Positions 1 to 13,100 of a stretch of DNA of 64,000 nucleotides are shown one piece after another. The position numbers and the translations under genes were made by a program. The stretch lies in contig NC_088300.1 of the NCBI RefSeq assembly GCF_032854445.1, positions 44,137,682-44,201,681 on the forward strand, written 5' to 3'. This DNA comes from Liolophura sinensis (taxonomy: Eukaryota > Mollusca > Polyplacophora > Chitonida > Chitonidae). Numbering within the stretch: the stretch's first letter is position 1; each line of letters starts with the position of its first letter. A model generated the notes under the pieces. That model was not told the DNA's origin. It did not search any database and saw nothing but the letters and a program-made list of their open reading frames with translations.

Positions 1-3000
1 ATTTTGAAATATTCAGCGTTTGAAGAGAAAAGCAATTGCTTGGTGTTGCCAGCTAAACTGGTGAGGGATCGATGGGACACGCAATCAGATCGGTACTGCC
101 TAATCCAGAAGAAAGGCCAGTGCCCGACCCCCTATTTCTTTGTTTTCAATGCCCCAGTGTACAGCCAACCTATACCCACTTTACCTCCATTCTATGAAAT
201 ATCACAGTTGTCCTGCTTGCTAAATGTGCATAATGGCAACAAGAAAAAAAATATTGGTGAAGTTTGTCTTAATTTGGGAAATGATATGAACATATACCAA
301 TAATGAGAAGATGAATGACGCCAGTATAGCCATGGAAAACATGTAACCATTCAGCTACAAAGCAACAAAGATCACCAATAACTTTAGGAGTATCCCTTAA
401 CAGAGCCGATATGTCTGCATCCGACTGAAATCGTGTAGAAACGATCAGTATTCGGTTTTTAAAGAGGCATGCACCGTGTGCTACAAACAGAAACCCGCTC
501 ATGCATTAAACAAGTATAATTAGGACAGCTGGACAATGAAGCCTGGACCGTACATTGACTTTCCTTGTCTCCCAGTACCTCTTGATTGACCCTCCTGCAA
601 CCGTATTGGAACCCGTATAGGTGCTACCTGATACCGCCACTAAGCACCTACCCAGAGCCCCGCCTTGTACCTGGCTAACTCCCTCCAAGTTGAGGGTAAT
701 TGATAAGGAAGCCAATTATGTGGAAGTAGTATGCAGCACGTGAGCTTGACGTGGTATATCTATATTTAATGGTGGTGGTCTTTATGGCCATGATTGTATT
801 GGGCCAAAGTCCTCGGTCTACCACAACGAGTAATTTTTGGCCGAATCTGTGCTTCTGATTCACGCACGCGCTCAGCGATGTCACCCGCACTCACGCGCCA
901 CGATTGCTGTCTCGACGGATTACAAATTACCCACAACAAACCATTGCGTGATTTCCTGCAAACGATCTAAATCAATTCTCTTTGTTTTCTGAGGCCGTCA
1001 CCAAGATTTCAATAAACGGTCTTTAATTTTAGAAGTTCCCAAATGAAGTTCTCTGAATCCAATATTTCTGCTGTCACCATCTGGTAGGGTGAGTAGCTAG
1101 GAACAACAAGCTCAGGGCATGGCAATCACTTACTCAGCGTTTATGCCCCGAGGGTCATAGGTGACAAAACTAAGTGGCTCATTTATTCTTTCTTCTGGTG
1201 AGAGAGCCATTGGTCGTGAGGCAGCGGACATTGTCAGCAGAGGATTGGACTTCAATTGGCCGGCTATATTAGGCCGTTAACTGTACTGGCTAAATGAGAA
1301 CTCTGTCTTGGCTAATTCGGCCTGATGGGAACGGGTGACAGCGGCCAGGCTAAAGTGGCTTGGGAGAAGCTGTTAGCAGCGCCATTTTGATAAAATATGG
1401 GTAGAGGGTTAGACCAAACACGGTTCCTGTTCTGTGCCAATTGCAATAAATAAGCCAGAGACGCGGGATTAAATGCATGGCCGTGGCTGGCCAACAAAGG
1501 TACTCCAGTGATCCATTGATCTAAAATACTCAGGGCGCGGAAACTTTTTTCTGGACGTGAATAGCCCAATAACGAGAGTTGACGGAATTTAACTGGGCTT
1601 TTCTCACCCATTTGCCTTTCAAATCTTTCCAGCGCAATTTATGTGTTTTAGTAAGCCCACATAGTTCCTTCAATCTTAATTTATTCGAATTGGTAGGTTT
1701 AATGGCAAGAAGTATAAGCGTTTTTTCTTACCCACTGTTGTTTTTACTAATCATTATTACCAGAAACTTATAATTATAAAAGAACGAATTCTTTACAGTT
1801 TCCCAGAATACATGTATCCATGAAAACAACGGATATACAATGATTTTCATTAACTTTAGCAAAATGTTTAATGCATGCATTGTACTATCGATTCTTTTAC
1901 GAATAATAAATACCGTGAAGTTAATTTGAAAAATCAATTTACACTGTTCAAGAATGGATGATTGAAGTTTAACGCCACACTGGCACTATTTCAACCATAT
2001 CGTGGAAAACATGGGTTCCTCATCATGCGAGGGATATGTTTTGTGACGGATCATCGATTTATGTGCTTCAAGCTAGTTTAAAATGTGTGATAACGGCAAA
2101 TAACATCGGTGTTTGCCTCTTAGCTTAAAATGATGTCATCACCAACAGAAATCTGCAAATGGCATAATAATGAACAGCTTAACATAACATTTAAAAGTAA
2201 GTGTTCACATATATCTACTTCTCAAATCTAGTGATCACACTGACGGTTGCGCCTGTATTGTGCACCTTGTTAGGAAAACAACACACGCTCCACTAAATAC
2301 CTACAGAGCTACACACGTTATCACCAATGAACCAAACGTCAGGTGCCAGATATATGGCATAGATAGGCCTTCAGATACATACACGTTCATTGTACCGAGT
2401 ATATACATGGGCATATCCATTAATACAGGTGTCAGAGCAGGCCACTTGTCAGAAAATAAAGTGTTTAAAATATTAATCTTATATCAGACGGGTTTGATTT
2501 ATAAAGGAATTTTCACCGATATGTCACGAAATCCATCACGGCTGCTCAGACTTCAGTTCGCCCGTTCAGAAATATAGTGATACTTATATACATTGGCAGA
2601 ACTGGTCGCTTAGCCACACAAAATTCGGAATTTGCTGATAGCCAGCATTTAGACAAATTTAATAAATATCCTGGCCACATGGATCATCATTATCTTAGTG
2701 GACTGAGTTCGAGGAATGTTTGCTTTCAGTTAACGTATATGGCGTTGGCAATAAGTGACTGTGAGAACTGGTTTATTGCCGAAAGAGAAAATGAAAAGCA
2801 GGCATTGCTTGATCATGCATCATATCGACACGGAAATCATTTATACACTGGCGTTGTTGGCCAATACATTGTTTGGTTAATATTCATTAATTGTATGCAC
2901 TAGTGCGCTTTTAAGGACAATCGTGGAATTGTTCGGATGTATTTGATAGCCTTCGTTCGTCACCCACGGGCTGCTTGTTGGTTAGATTGCGATTCAGTTT

Positions 3001-4442
3001 TGATGATACGTGGTAAACGTTAATTGGCAAGCCTCATTCATCAACCGCCTGCACAGGGCTATGTTTTGATAGATTAACGCTTTGCTTGCAGATAATGCCA
3101 CGTATTGATCATTCGTAAATAAAACTGAAAGGTAACATATTATGAATTCCGTTTGTGTTTTCCGAGTTTCATCTTCATCTCAGGTATGCGTATAACCTGA
3201 ACTCTTATTTCCCAGAGGCGCTTATGGGTTTCATTTACATGTAGTCTATGTTAGTTTGCTGTTGTTTTTTGAAACTAGCATTTGTTTTATATGTTAAATT
3301 GCATTTTTTAAAATTTCAGTGTGTTTAATCTTAGACTGCCATCAAACAAATTTGAGTGTCAGAGATCTAAAAGCTGTCAACACACTTCATACTCCGCGCT
3401 GGTTTTTGTTCACAGTTTTGTTTTTTTATTTTTTGTTTCTTTTTTTTTTTTGCCTCATGGACGCGTAAAACCGCATCAAAAACTGTGGTAAAGGTCTTAA
3501 TCAGTTTCTTCTTTGTGCTGACGATTCCTCTTGAATTCGCCGGATTTGGTGGAAGATCTGAATTAAGCTGAAGTTAAGCAATGCCTCGCGGTTATAGAAG
3601 AAATTGCTTTTTGAATGAAGCTACACTGCGACTCAGGCAGTGACTTGCTGGCACATCAAAAGAGCCAATGAAAAAAAGGTTGAGAAGCGGGCTCTATGCG
3701 TGCAAGCTGACGGCTGGGAACGAGGCAAGCGGAGGAGACGATTTCACCAATGTTTCCATTCAAACCGCGCTCGGACTTAGACAAGAAATCGTTACAATGT
3801 TAGCTAGCCCGATTAATTGCCGATTCGTGAAAGGCCAGTCTAAATTAACTCGGCTATGGACGAACAGCTTTACGATTGGACATTAATGTCTAGCCCACGG
3901 CTGGCAAGCTAGCGAGAGCAAGGGACTCTTTTTGTCCTCTTTATTGAGCGCTGGGAGATAAAACGCGTGCTCTTCCTTTCATTACAAACTCGGGGAGAAA
4001 TTCTGACCGGTAACTCTAAAGTATGAGTTAAAACGGTTCTTTATAGACGGGCATGCCTACTGCCTCAAAGGCTGTTAAAACGACCACTAGCCCAGGGCAA
4101 GCACAAAACAAAACTGTTGTAAAGTTTTCCAAGGTTTATACGACCATATCACACAAATCGCACTCCCAAGCAATCAACGAACGTGTATTTTCCAGTCCTG
4201 TTCATTGCGGTCCAATCAAAGAGATCGCTATGTATATCGATGTGTCAACATGAGGTGGCATTTGGTTCTCGATAGTTCACTGCCTCCCATCTGTTACACG
4301 TTTTGTCGGAAATTAATTGCTTTATGACGAAATATAACCGATCTGGAAGTAACACATTTTGCACGATGCACACGTAGGCTTATGTGTTCCAAACGTGTGC
4401 ATACAGCAGAGTGAAACCACCACCCCATACACACTTAAAAGC
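1..4442. other. Intergenic stretch, no gene recognised
   Basis: No exon with recognisable protein similarity, no rRNA and no tRNA is visible. An open frame at the left edge (4-303, plus) translates to 99 residues without any family signature I know and lacks a clear start context. A T-rich tract lies at about 3417-3451. The rest is unique-looking AT-rich sequence. Confidence 0.5.
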
Positions 4443-4593
4443 CTCTGCGATCGCTGTGAGTTCAAGCCCAGCTCATGCTAGCTTCCTCTCCAGCTGCCAG
4501 CATCCATGGGTGTCTCCCGGGCTCTTCACAGCTTTCTCTAACCATAATACTCTTACTAGTACAGCGTAAAACACTATTCAAACAAATAAATAC
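4443..4593 (+). mobile_element. SINE copy (family A), old and truncated
   Basis: The copy starts at the tRNA-like B box (GTGAGTTCAAGCCCAG) and continues through a SINE body matching the copy at 45997-46262. It ends in a degenerate GTAAAACACTATTCAAAC followed by an AAAT-type tail. The A-box half is missing. Mismatches across the body mark it as an old copy. Family A is present about ten times in this window, in both orientations. Confidence 0.75.
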
Positions 4594-4720
4594 ACGCCCC
4601 CTATCCAAACCTTACTCCCATATCACACCCTCACTCCCACCCGTTGCGCATAACCTTAACCCCACAATAAATCTGACACCATAAAGTGGCACCATTGTTA
4701 CTGAACTCTAAACAATGTTG

Positions 4721-4790
4721 AATCTATGAGTCGAAACAGACATTCATATACCAGCCGTCAATCAATAAGGACGTGCCGAGTCAATAATGG
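4721..4790 (+). repeat. Fragment of the 5.8-kb palindrome repeat
   Basis: About 70 bases resemble 5787-5855 and the reverse complement of 6545-6617, sharing the string GTCGAAACA followed by a CATTCATATACCAG-like block and GTCAATAAT. It is a third, partial copy of the same dispersed repeat. Confidence 0.55.
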
Positions 4791-5268
4791 AAAAGGAAGA
4801 AGAAAGCGCTACACCACATGTACAGGAATTAGACCTTGGCGAACTGTTTTTCTCTATCATGCTTAATCGTTGAGTAATATACAGAGGAATCGTTTTACAA
4901 AGTAAGGGCAGTTTCGTATATACGCTGACTGATTGTGCAAAGGAGCGACACTGTTCAAATAACTTAACTCTCCGGCAAAGGAGACGAGAAAATATAAGAA
5001 ATTTCTTAAACGATCTATAACGTTGCACATAATATGTAAGTAATATCGTGATGTTGAAGAGATTGAGTTTAAATATTAAAATGCTTTCACATTTCGGAAT
5101 TTCGGAATATTTTTGAACATATCGTTTCACACCGCGATAAATGGCCAACGCCTTATGGAACAGTTCTGTTTATCCTCGAGTACATATTCAATGTTGCTTT
5201 ATTGAGATATCTGGGAATCCGTGCTCAAATATGGGCGCAAATAATCATTCGAAATGAACAGTCAACCT

Positions 5269-5287
5269 CCCCCCCCCCCCCCCCCCC
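5269..5287. repeat. Poly-C tract (19 C)
   Basis: An uninterrupted homopolymer of 19 C residues, and a likely place for sequencing length error. The surrounding 4.8-5.7 kb shows no gene. Confidence 0.9.
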
Positions 5288-5745
5288 GAGAAATCCAGTA
5301 GGTGGAGATAGATACACTTGATCAAGCAGACCTGGCAATTTCAAAAAAAATTTCTCTAAATCTATAATACCTATGCTCTGAGCGGGTAAACCACATGCAC
5401 AGGGGGTGATATATCCATGAGCATATTTAGCATTTATACCGCATATGTATAGTTTGCTCAGGAGCTGCTGATAGGCTCTGTTTCATTCAAATAAAACCAT
5501 AGAACATACTTTTGCTACATTTACAACGCAAGGCAATTTTCTAAATTAATTTTCCTCTTTGAGTGACACACTGGCATTTTTCACTGAATGCGTGAACTGA
5601 GAAAATTTCCTGGTTAAAGCAATTCGCACCCAAGCAGTGAATATCTTTCATTCCCAAATTTGTAATCACTTTTTTACGGGGAAATACGTAAAAAGGTCTC
5701 TGAAAGGTGTGTCAGAAACATGCGGATGGTCGTGCTTTGTGTTAA

Positions 5746-5881
5746 ACGTCGTTTTGGGTATTGGCCTTGCGATTATTGACCTATCGAATCTATCAGTCGA
5801 AACAGGCATTTGTATACTAGACGTCAACCAATGAGGTCGTTCCAGGTCAATAATCACAAGGTCAATTCCCAAAAACGACGT
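5746..5881. mobile_element. MITE-like hairpin with ~37-bp inverted ends
   Basis: The left end (5746-5782) begins ACGTCGTTTTGGGTATTGG and the reverse complement of the right end (5844-5881) begins ACGTCGTTTTTGGGAATTG. Both end in GATTATTGACCT, so about 37 bp of near-perfect terminal inverted repeat encloses about 60 bp. There is no coding capacity. Short open frames on both strands here are mirror images caused by the inverted repeat. The right half also belongs to the left arm of the larger palindrome that follows. Confidence 0.6.
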
Positions 5882-6617
5882 ATAACAGAAACCACGAAAG
5901 TACTAAGAAAGTATATAAAGCACGAACATAGGACGGAATCATGCAAAGAGAAGCAGTCAACAGTTTTCAATGATGTTGGAAAGGCGTAGGGTATGTTGTG
6001 GGTGACTGAATGAAATCAGTGTTCAAATCGTGTACCATGCTAGAATATCGGTTGTCTATAATAAAATATGTCTCTCGGTTGCACTTTGATTGCAACTGTT
6101 CATATATCCAACGTGGCGATATTAGTCCATCAAACGCATTCATTTTAAAGCTTCTTAAGTTTTACAATAAGTATAATTCTTTTGTAAGTAAATCCAGAAT
6201 CGCTGCGACTCTGCATCGTGGTATGTGTAATTCCACCTAAGAGGGTGTATATTCATCGTCTTGAATTCTATCGCGACATTTGCTATATGAACAGCTGCAA
6301 ACAAAGCGCAGTTGAATTAACGGTTATGGGATAACGTCCTATCGTGGCGCAATTGAGATAAACATTTTATTATCAATAATTTATATATTAGCCTGGTAAA
6401 CGATTTGAATACTTATTTCACTCATTCGCCTAAAACACACCTAGCGCCTTTCCAACACCATTCCAAACTGTTTAGTGCTTCTCTTTGCATGATTCCATCC
6501 AATTTTCGTACTTTATAAAATTTCTTAATTCTTTCGTGGTTATTTTGCGACTATTGACAAGGAACATCCATCTTGAATGACGGCTGGTATACGAATGTTT
6601 GTTTCGACACAAAGATT
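5787..6617. repeat. Large imperfect palindrome (foldback)
   Basis: The left arm 5787-6120 matches the reverse complement of 6270-6617 along nearly its whole length with scattered mismatches and indels. Shared blocks include GAATCATGCAAAGAGAAGCA, GTTGGAAAGGCG and TTCAAATCGT, ending with CTGTTCATATA near the centre. The spacer is about 149 bp. The left arm carries about 27 bp that the right arm lacks, inside the MITE-like hairpin. It could be a foldback element or two head-to-head copies of one dispersed repeat. No coding capacity is visible. Confidence 0.7.
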
Positions 6618-9600
6618 TATACATTTGCTTAGTTCATGGGTGGTTTATGTACGTCGCATGCATACATTCTCTCAAATTCCTTCTGTACTGCACCACTATT
6701 AGTTTTACATTGCACGCCAAATTCCTAATTCGGTGTATTCTGCCAAAGGGCAGTTACGCTAGATTATGATACTCTCTTCTATATATGTTTCATTTGCAAA
6801 TGTGCTTAAAGTGAACATAAAGTCAGCCACTAAAGCTGAATTAATTAATAAAGTAGCATTCCAGTAATGTTCCAAAAATATTTTTTTAAAATTCTACACC
6901 GCTTATCAACAAAATAAATAGCAAACAATCACCTGTACCTAGCCACAAATTTGGTGACGCCATTTTCCCATATTATAGCTATATAGAGTGACGTCACAAA
7001 ACCTGGGAGCTCTCCCGTACCATCGGTATTAAACAATGTGGCAATGACAAAATGCAAACAAAAATGCCCGATAGACACCAAAGAGTATGAGCTCTGTTCC
7101 GTGTTCAAAGTGCCGATGTTTCAATAGTCACAATATTTATCTTCAAGCAATGACGCTCCTGAGGCCTTGACAAGTTCCTGCTGCCTCCTGCCCAACATGT
7201 ACGCATTGTAACACGAGCAGACAATGCGAGTCCCCTGCTCATAAATATGTGGTTCAAAACGCATCAGTTTAAGACTTAAACTAATCGCAAAGTTCAATTT
7301 ATTGCATCGATATCTATTGATCCACTATAAGAAACCACACTGACAATCGAAAGCTAATAGTTTTTTTTGAATTGACAGCCAATTATCACGTGACGCTTTC
7401 AGGGCTACTGATTGACCAAGCTCATCAGGGCTTTTACAACATCGTTACTCGGAGTGATTTGTCCATCAGGGCCATATTCCCAATGCTGAATTTCATCTTC
7501 TCGGCTTTCAAAACTTAATAGAATTTTTTAAATATTTTTGTGTGATGACTATTCTACATCATTTTTTCTATATATATCTACAGGCAGATTTTATGTTCAC
7601 TTTAACAAAGTTCCCCCTTTGCAGCTTGCTGTAGACATAAATGATCGAGTTCCTGTGTACGAGTCCAAGGAACCGGCAGCTGGTTAACGTCCTGAAATTT
7701 GGAGAAAATGCTTTTGAGTAAAAATGCATATCAAATAAATAAATAAATAAAAATGTATCGCTTGTATATTTAACTACCAACGTCCAGGTAAAAACCAGTG
7801 AAAATTGACATTTTGCACTGAAACCGTTTATAGCCGCCCTGTGCTTTGATTGGCCTGTCTATAAAAACAGCATCCGCATACGTAAGTCTTCAAGTAAAAA
7901 ATAAGTCAGACGCTAAGCATTATACGGTCCACAGAAAAACGGTCATCAATGCGCAGCCCCCATATGCCAATACCTGCCTCTCTCTGCACGGACACGTTAA
8001 CAACAAATTTTATTGCTTCGTAGGCTTGGTATTTATGTCATAAAATATGTCACTTTTCTTTTATGACTGTGCTATTGAAACCACCGTTTATTTCGCCAAC
8101 ATAGTTACCTTTCTAAATAAAAGGGAATTGTTCAGGAAAGCGTAAATTATATCGCTCAGGAAGACCCTTGGTCTGGTCATCATCGCAGTTGTCTGGCATG
8201 GTTCTCTGGCGAGAGTTAATTGTTTGAAATCAGATAATGTTTCAGGCGCAGATGCCCAGTCACCCATGTAGGGTACCCAGAATTCATTGCGATGTGCAGC
8301 GCCAAAAGTTCATCAAGCAGGTAAATGACTGGTCCGGACAGATTGCTGTGAGCTAACGTTTGCTCACCCTCTCCACATCAGCCCATGCAGCGCTCTCTCT
8401 CTTTCTCCCTCCATCTTTACTCCACTTCCCCATTCACCATAGCTCTACATACCTCTCGCGCTGCTCCGAGACGATTACCAGCATAGCTGCCCGGCCTAAT
8501 TATCTATACATGTGCATTAGATAATTACTATCTATTGCTCGCCACTCAGGCGTTTTAATCCGTAAAATTAAACGTCTCTTTCTCGTTAGTTAGTTGGAGC
8601 AGACACAAGGAGGTAATTTAGTAGAACAGTTGGACGTATATTCTTGGACGGACTAGTCGCTGTACGTGCGCCCGTGCATGTAATGGACTAACTGGATGAG
8701 TCTTCTGACGAGGTATCCACGTGACCAGCACAACTGCTGTACTGACGCCAGCCCGCATCCGCAAAATCAAAACTTACTTCATGTTATACCTTAAAGTCAG
8801 TTTTTCTTCAAGATATATCTTGGAGTCAAACAGAAAAGGCACGTATATTGAGTTCAAAGTCAAATTTCATATTACACATGTGCTAAAAACAGAAATAAGT
8901 GCTAAATTCCCAAACATACATTCAGTGGAAAATTACTATTTATTTATACAGGACTAAGCAGACTAGAGGTCTCAGTCATGTATACAATTTATTTAGGCCA
9001 GATATCCAGCAGATCAAAACAATGATGCTTCAATATCCTTAAATCTATAATACTATGCTGTACATAAATATTCCCCACTATATAAACTAAACATAAAATA
9101 TAATAATGAATCTAAGTCAGGTTTTTACAGTAAAGATTTCCGCAAAAGATAGTGCTATATCTATAATGGACAACTATAAATATTACATTGTACTTACCTA
9201 ACGCAAAATTGTTATGATGGCGAGCCACGCATAGGGCATGGTTAAGAATTTTAAGAATTTTATTCCACAATCCAGTAATCATTTTCATCACCGATCTATA
9301 TGAAATGTTAATGTACCCATCTGAACAATATGTGAAGATGAAGCATATAGCATCCTTTCTCTCTGAAAACGATAGTGTACACATTTGCATATGCTTTATG
9401 ACATGTTTTTCAGTGGTACATAAATGGTTAGACGATTTACACAATTTGTGTACGGTTAGCACAAAAATGTGCGTACATTTGCATGTTTGTCACAATAAAG
9501 TGTACCACCCGTGTACGGTAGTTTTAGAGAGTATTTTTATACAGACCATGCTTATTGCCCTTGGTCCATATTTATCAGAAATCTTAAGAAGAAAACATTT

Positions 9601-9947
9601 GTACACTGATTCTTTACTGCAGAATAATGTAGAGACAACAATTTGATTCCTTTCCTGTTTTGAGTTTCACTTTGCAAGCATTTTATTATAGTTTTATATT
9701 ATCTTTTATTATCTATAACGATAATTAATAAATTTGTAAAGCACCATGTTTATGTCCTGTGCAAAATATGTTGGCAAGTCCCTGCATACTGCGATATTAA
9801 CATCTGGACAAAGACGAAACTGTGCCCAAAAAACATGCGTTGATACAAGAATAAGTCAACATTGTATAAACTTCATCTCCATGCTTGAAGTTGAAATTTT
9901 GAAGCATGTCTCCAGATGATATTTATCTGGCTGTCGAAATTTTAGAC
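6618..9947. other. Intergenic stretch, no gene recognised
   Basis: The stretch contains only short AAAT-type and CT-rich simple sequence (for example about 7735-7753 and 8391-8415). Overlapping open frames near 9.1-9.6 kb on both strands have no recognisable domain and unremarkable composition, so I did not call them. Confidence 0.45.
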
Positions 9948-10115
9948 CGCTTCGCTGGCCTAATTCGAATTCAGGAGAACCGGGATCAAACCCGGGACGG
10001 GTTATATCAAAGACTTTAAAAATGGCACTTGTTGCTGCCTTCGCTTTGGGTTCAGCAAAGAGGTTAGAGCAAGGAGACGGGACTGGTTGGCCCGGTGTCA
10101 GTATAATGTGATTTT
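9948..10115 (+). mobile_element. SINE copy (family B), 5' part
   Basis: A tRNA-like B box (CCGGGATCAAACCCGGGACG) is followed by a body with ATCAAAGACTTTAAAAATGG, a GTTCAGCA-like block and GACTGGTTGGCCCGGTGTCA. The same order occurs in the fuller copy at 30199-30560 and, inverted, at 54755-54958. The 3' half is missing here. Confidence 0.7.
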
Positions 10116-13100
10116 TAGCACTTGTAAAATTTTCCTTTAAAATCGTATCTCACATTTTTACTTAAATGAGAAAATGGTATGTGAAATAGGCTGTTGTTCC
10201 TTTTGTTTGTTCAATACTTGCTTTACATTATGTGCTTATGGGATAATTAGCGTTTACCTGTTGCTCATTTATACCGCCCAAACAACATGTCACCTTGTCC
10301 TACAAATCGATGTCCATGATGATTCATTTGTTATATGCACAGCGTTGTAAAATCCAGAGACAAAACTGTTCAGTTACGTGATCATGTACATAAGGATCAA
10401 AAGAATAACAAAAAAGGTCTTGTTTACCTGCTCATATCATTTGACTAATTGTTTGTAACATCGTAGTTAGTAAGACTAAAACTGTATGAGTTCTGCCATA
10501 GACTGATATACATGTACCTATAGAGACAAAAGTTCATATACATATACATATAGATGTATAAATTTAAATTGTAGGATGGATCACAATATGTAAACAGTTA
10601 TTAGAGACAAATATATTTCGTACAAAGCAATGGCTAATTATTTTAAATGCTTCACATATAAAATACAATTCTGTATAGCTGGAGAAAATCAAAAGCAGTT
10701 ACTGAAAATAGTGCATGTTATTTCTTTGGTCTTTAAAACCTTTATCTGTCGTTACATTTTGTAAGCTCTGTATTATCTGTGGTTTATTTCATTTCTTCCT
10801 AATTTTGTTGCGTGCATATATGCAGTAAAATATTCCGATGTCATCGCGTGAGCGTGGTCTAACCAGCCGCCTGCCAATCACAAACAATGAATGCGGCAGA
10901 GAATCTCGTCCTTGATGTTTTTCCATGTCAAATTTATACATTTCCATTTTTATAATATATGTAAAGGTATCAAGGGACAGCTCGTTAGTCCAGCGCATTT
11001 GATGAAGTTCATTCAGAGAAGGACAGTGGTTACCTTCTGGCACACTCAAAATATTCTGATGCGCAATTTTACGCTAAATAATCCTGTGTCATATTTATGA
11101 AATGACCTTTTTGTCTTATAATGATCAAGGACTTGACTAAGTCCTGTGTTCTTTGTGGATAAAAGTCGTGTAGGCCTACATACATCGATGGGAGGTGTAG
11201 TTGCCACGTGAAGTACATGCAGAGATGCATAGATAGATCACATGCAGTTTTCCATTTCATCGACTGACATATATACCAGTTGTGCTCAACAATGGAATTA
11301 CAAGATATTCTGCATGTCTGTGATATCCCAATGTGGGATATATGAGTCGGCGTTCAGATTATTCAGGAGGAGTGCATGAACTGTGCTGACATTTTAAAAA
11401 TAAGACTATATCTTTCTTACAATACGTTACATTAAGGTATGCAAATATATCTGTAGGTAATTTTTTTTTATTTGCTGTATGTATTCGTTATTAATTCGTT
11501 ATGCATTCGTTATGTATTCGTTATTAATACACTACATCATTGGAATTAATTATCATCCGATAAATTGTACACGATCTTAACCATTTGACATTGTAATTTT
11601 CTTTGATCAGTTATTAAACGTCAACCTCATTAACTGGTACTTGCACAGCAAAACTGACCAACATCTGGCAGCACTGTATATAAAAACTATTTAGGTGGAA
11701 TGGAATCGCACGATATTCAAAAACTGTGGCATAGGATGCATTGATGTTATTGGAAATGCTCAATCTTGTATTCTCAAGTGGCTTTCAGACATATTCCGTT
11801 TGATATGATAGTTGACAGACGTAACCTAGTTAAAAGTCTACCTGGACAACTCTTTGATGTTGTAAATTAATCGCACTGGTCATTATATGCGTCATTATAC
11901 CTTAATGACTTACAAGTCTAAATCTTATATGACATTCAATCGGCAATGTCCAACTGGAACTCATTTCACATAGCTTAAAGCATTATTATTGAACTGACAC
12001 CATTATTTATTTATCAAACGGCTTTGAGAGGTTTCGCCCAATAAGACAGGCCATTTCCTCGAGGAGATTTATCCTCTCTCCATTGGATTTTAACTTCAAA
12101 CGAAAAGCAGGCATTTTTGACGATTCACCAGACATTGACAAGACACGGGCTGAGGTTTTAAACAAGCGCGCTGCCTGGTGATAGAACGAGTTAACAAGAT
12201 TCCCCCCCCCGCCCCTGTGAAGGTGGACAGCGTGGCTTGCGGATGGCGGGAATGTAACATGATTTATGGTGAGTGTTATTGTAGTGACAGAGCTATGGGC
12301 TTGTCACCTCTTGATGACCATAGGGACTTTTAAACGGTAATACTGACCAGGTGTATACCTCTATCATACCTGTACAGTCATTGATTACCAATCAACCCCG
12401 CTAAATCTGAGACCAGTCTGGATTACTCTTCGATGAAAAGAGCACTCGTTGACTTGTAATGGGATGAACGTTCTCGCTCGTTTGAAGTTATCTCTCAGCT
12501 AGCCTATAATCCCAGTTGACCTGTCAGATAGTCCCCGGGCTTAACCACTTGATTTCGTGCCCGGGGCCCGACTGACGACTCTAGTAATATAATATTGCAA
12601 GCTCGGACCGTGTTCAGACTGTCGGTATTCTCTTATCTGTAGGCGGAGAGAGCTCAGATGCAAACCAGTTATCTGTTACTGGGAATTAAAGAGCGATTCC
12701 TGATAGATGAAACGAACGGTCATTACATCGCATGACGACTGGAAGAGATAATAGCCACTCTGGTACATAACAGAAACTAGATATGTGATTTGTGAATCTG
12801 CCACTATACACAGCGGTCAGAAAACGTCAAGTTGGCTACGTCAACGTTACATGTCACTTCAGGTGAAACTGTATGTATATGCATTACTCGGTGACTCACA
12901 AATGTTCAAGCGCTATTCACTCATTGACTCACAGACGTTTTACATTCAGTTTCTTTGTTACACTACGGCCCTTATCTGAACATCAAAGCAAAAAGTTGCA
13001 CCAATTATATTAAAATAGTCAACAGGAGATGTCTTAATGGAACTTATACCGATTAAAGTGTTTTTTTATGAAAACGCCGTGTTAAATAGTTTGAAGACAT

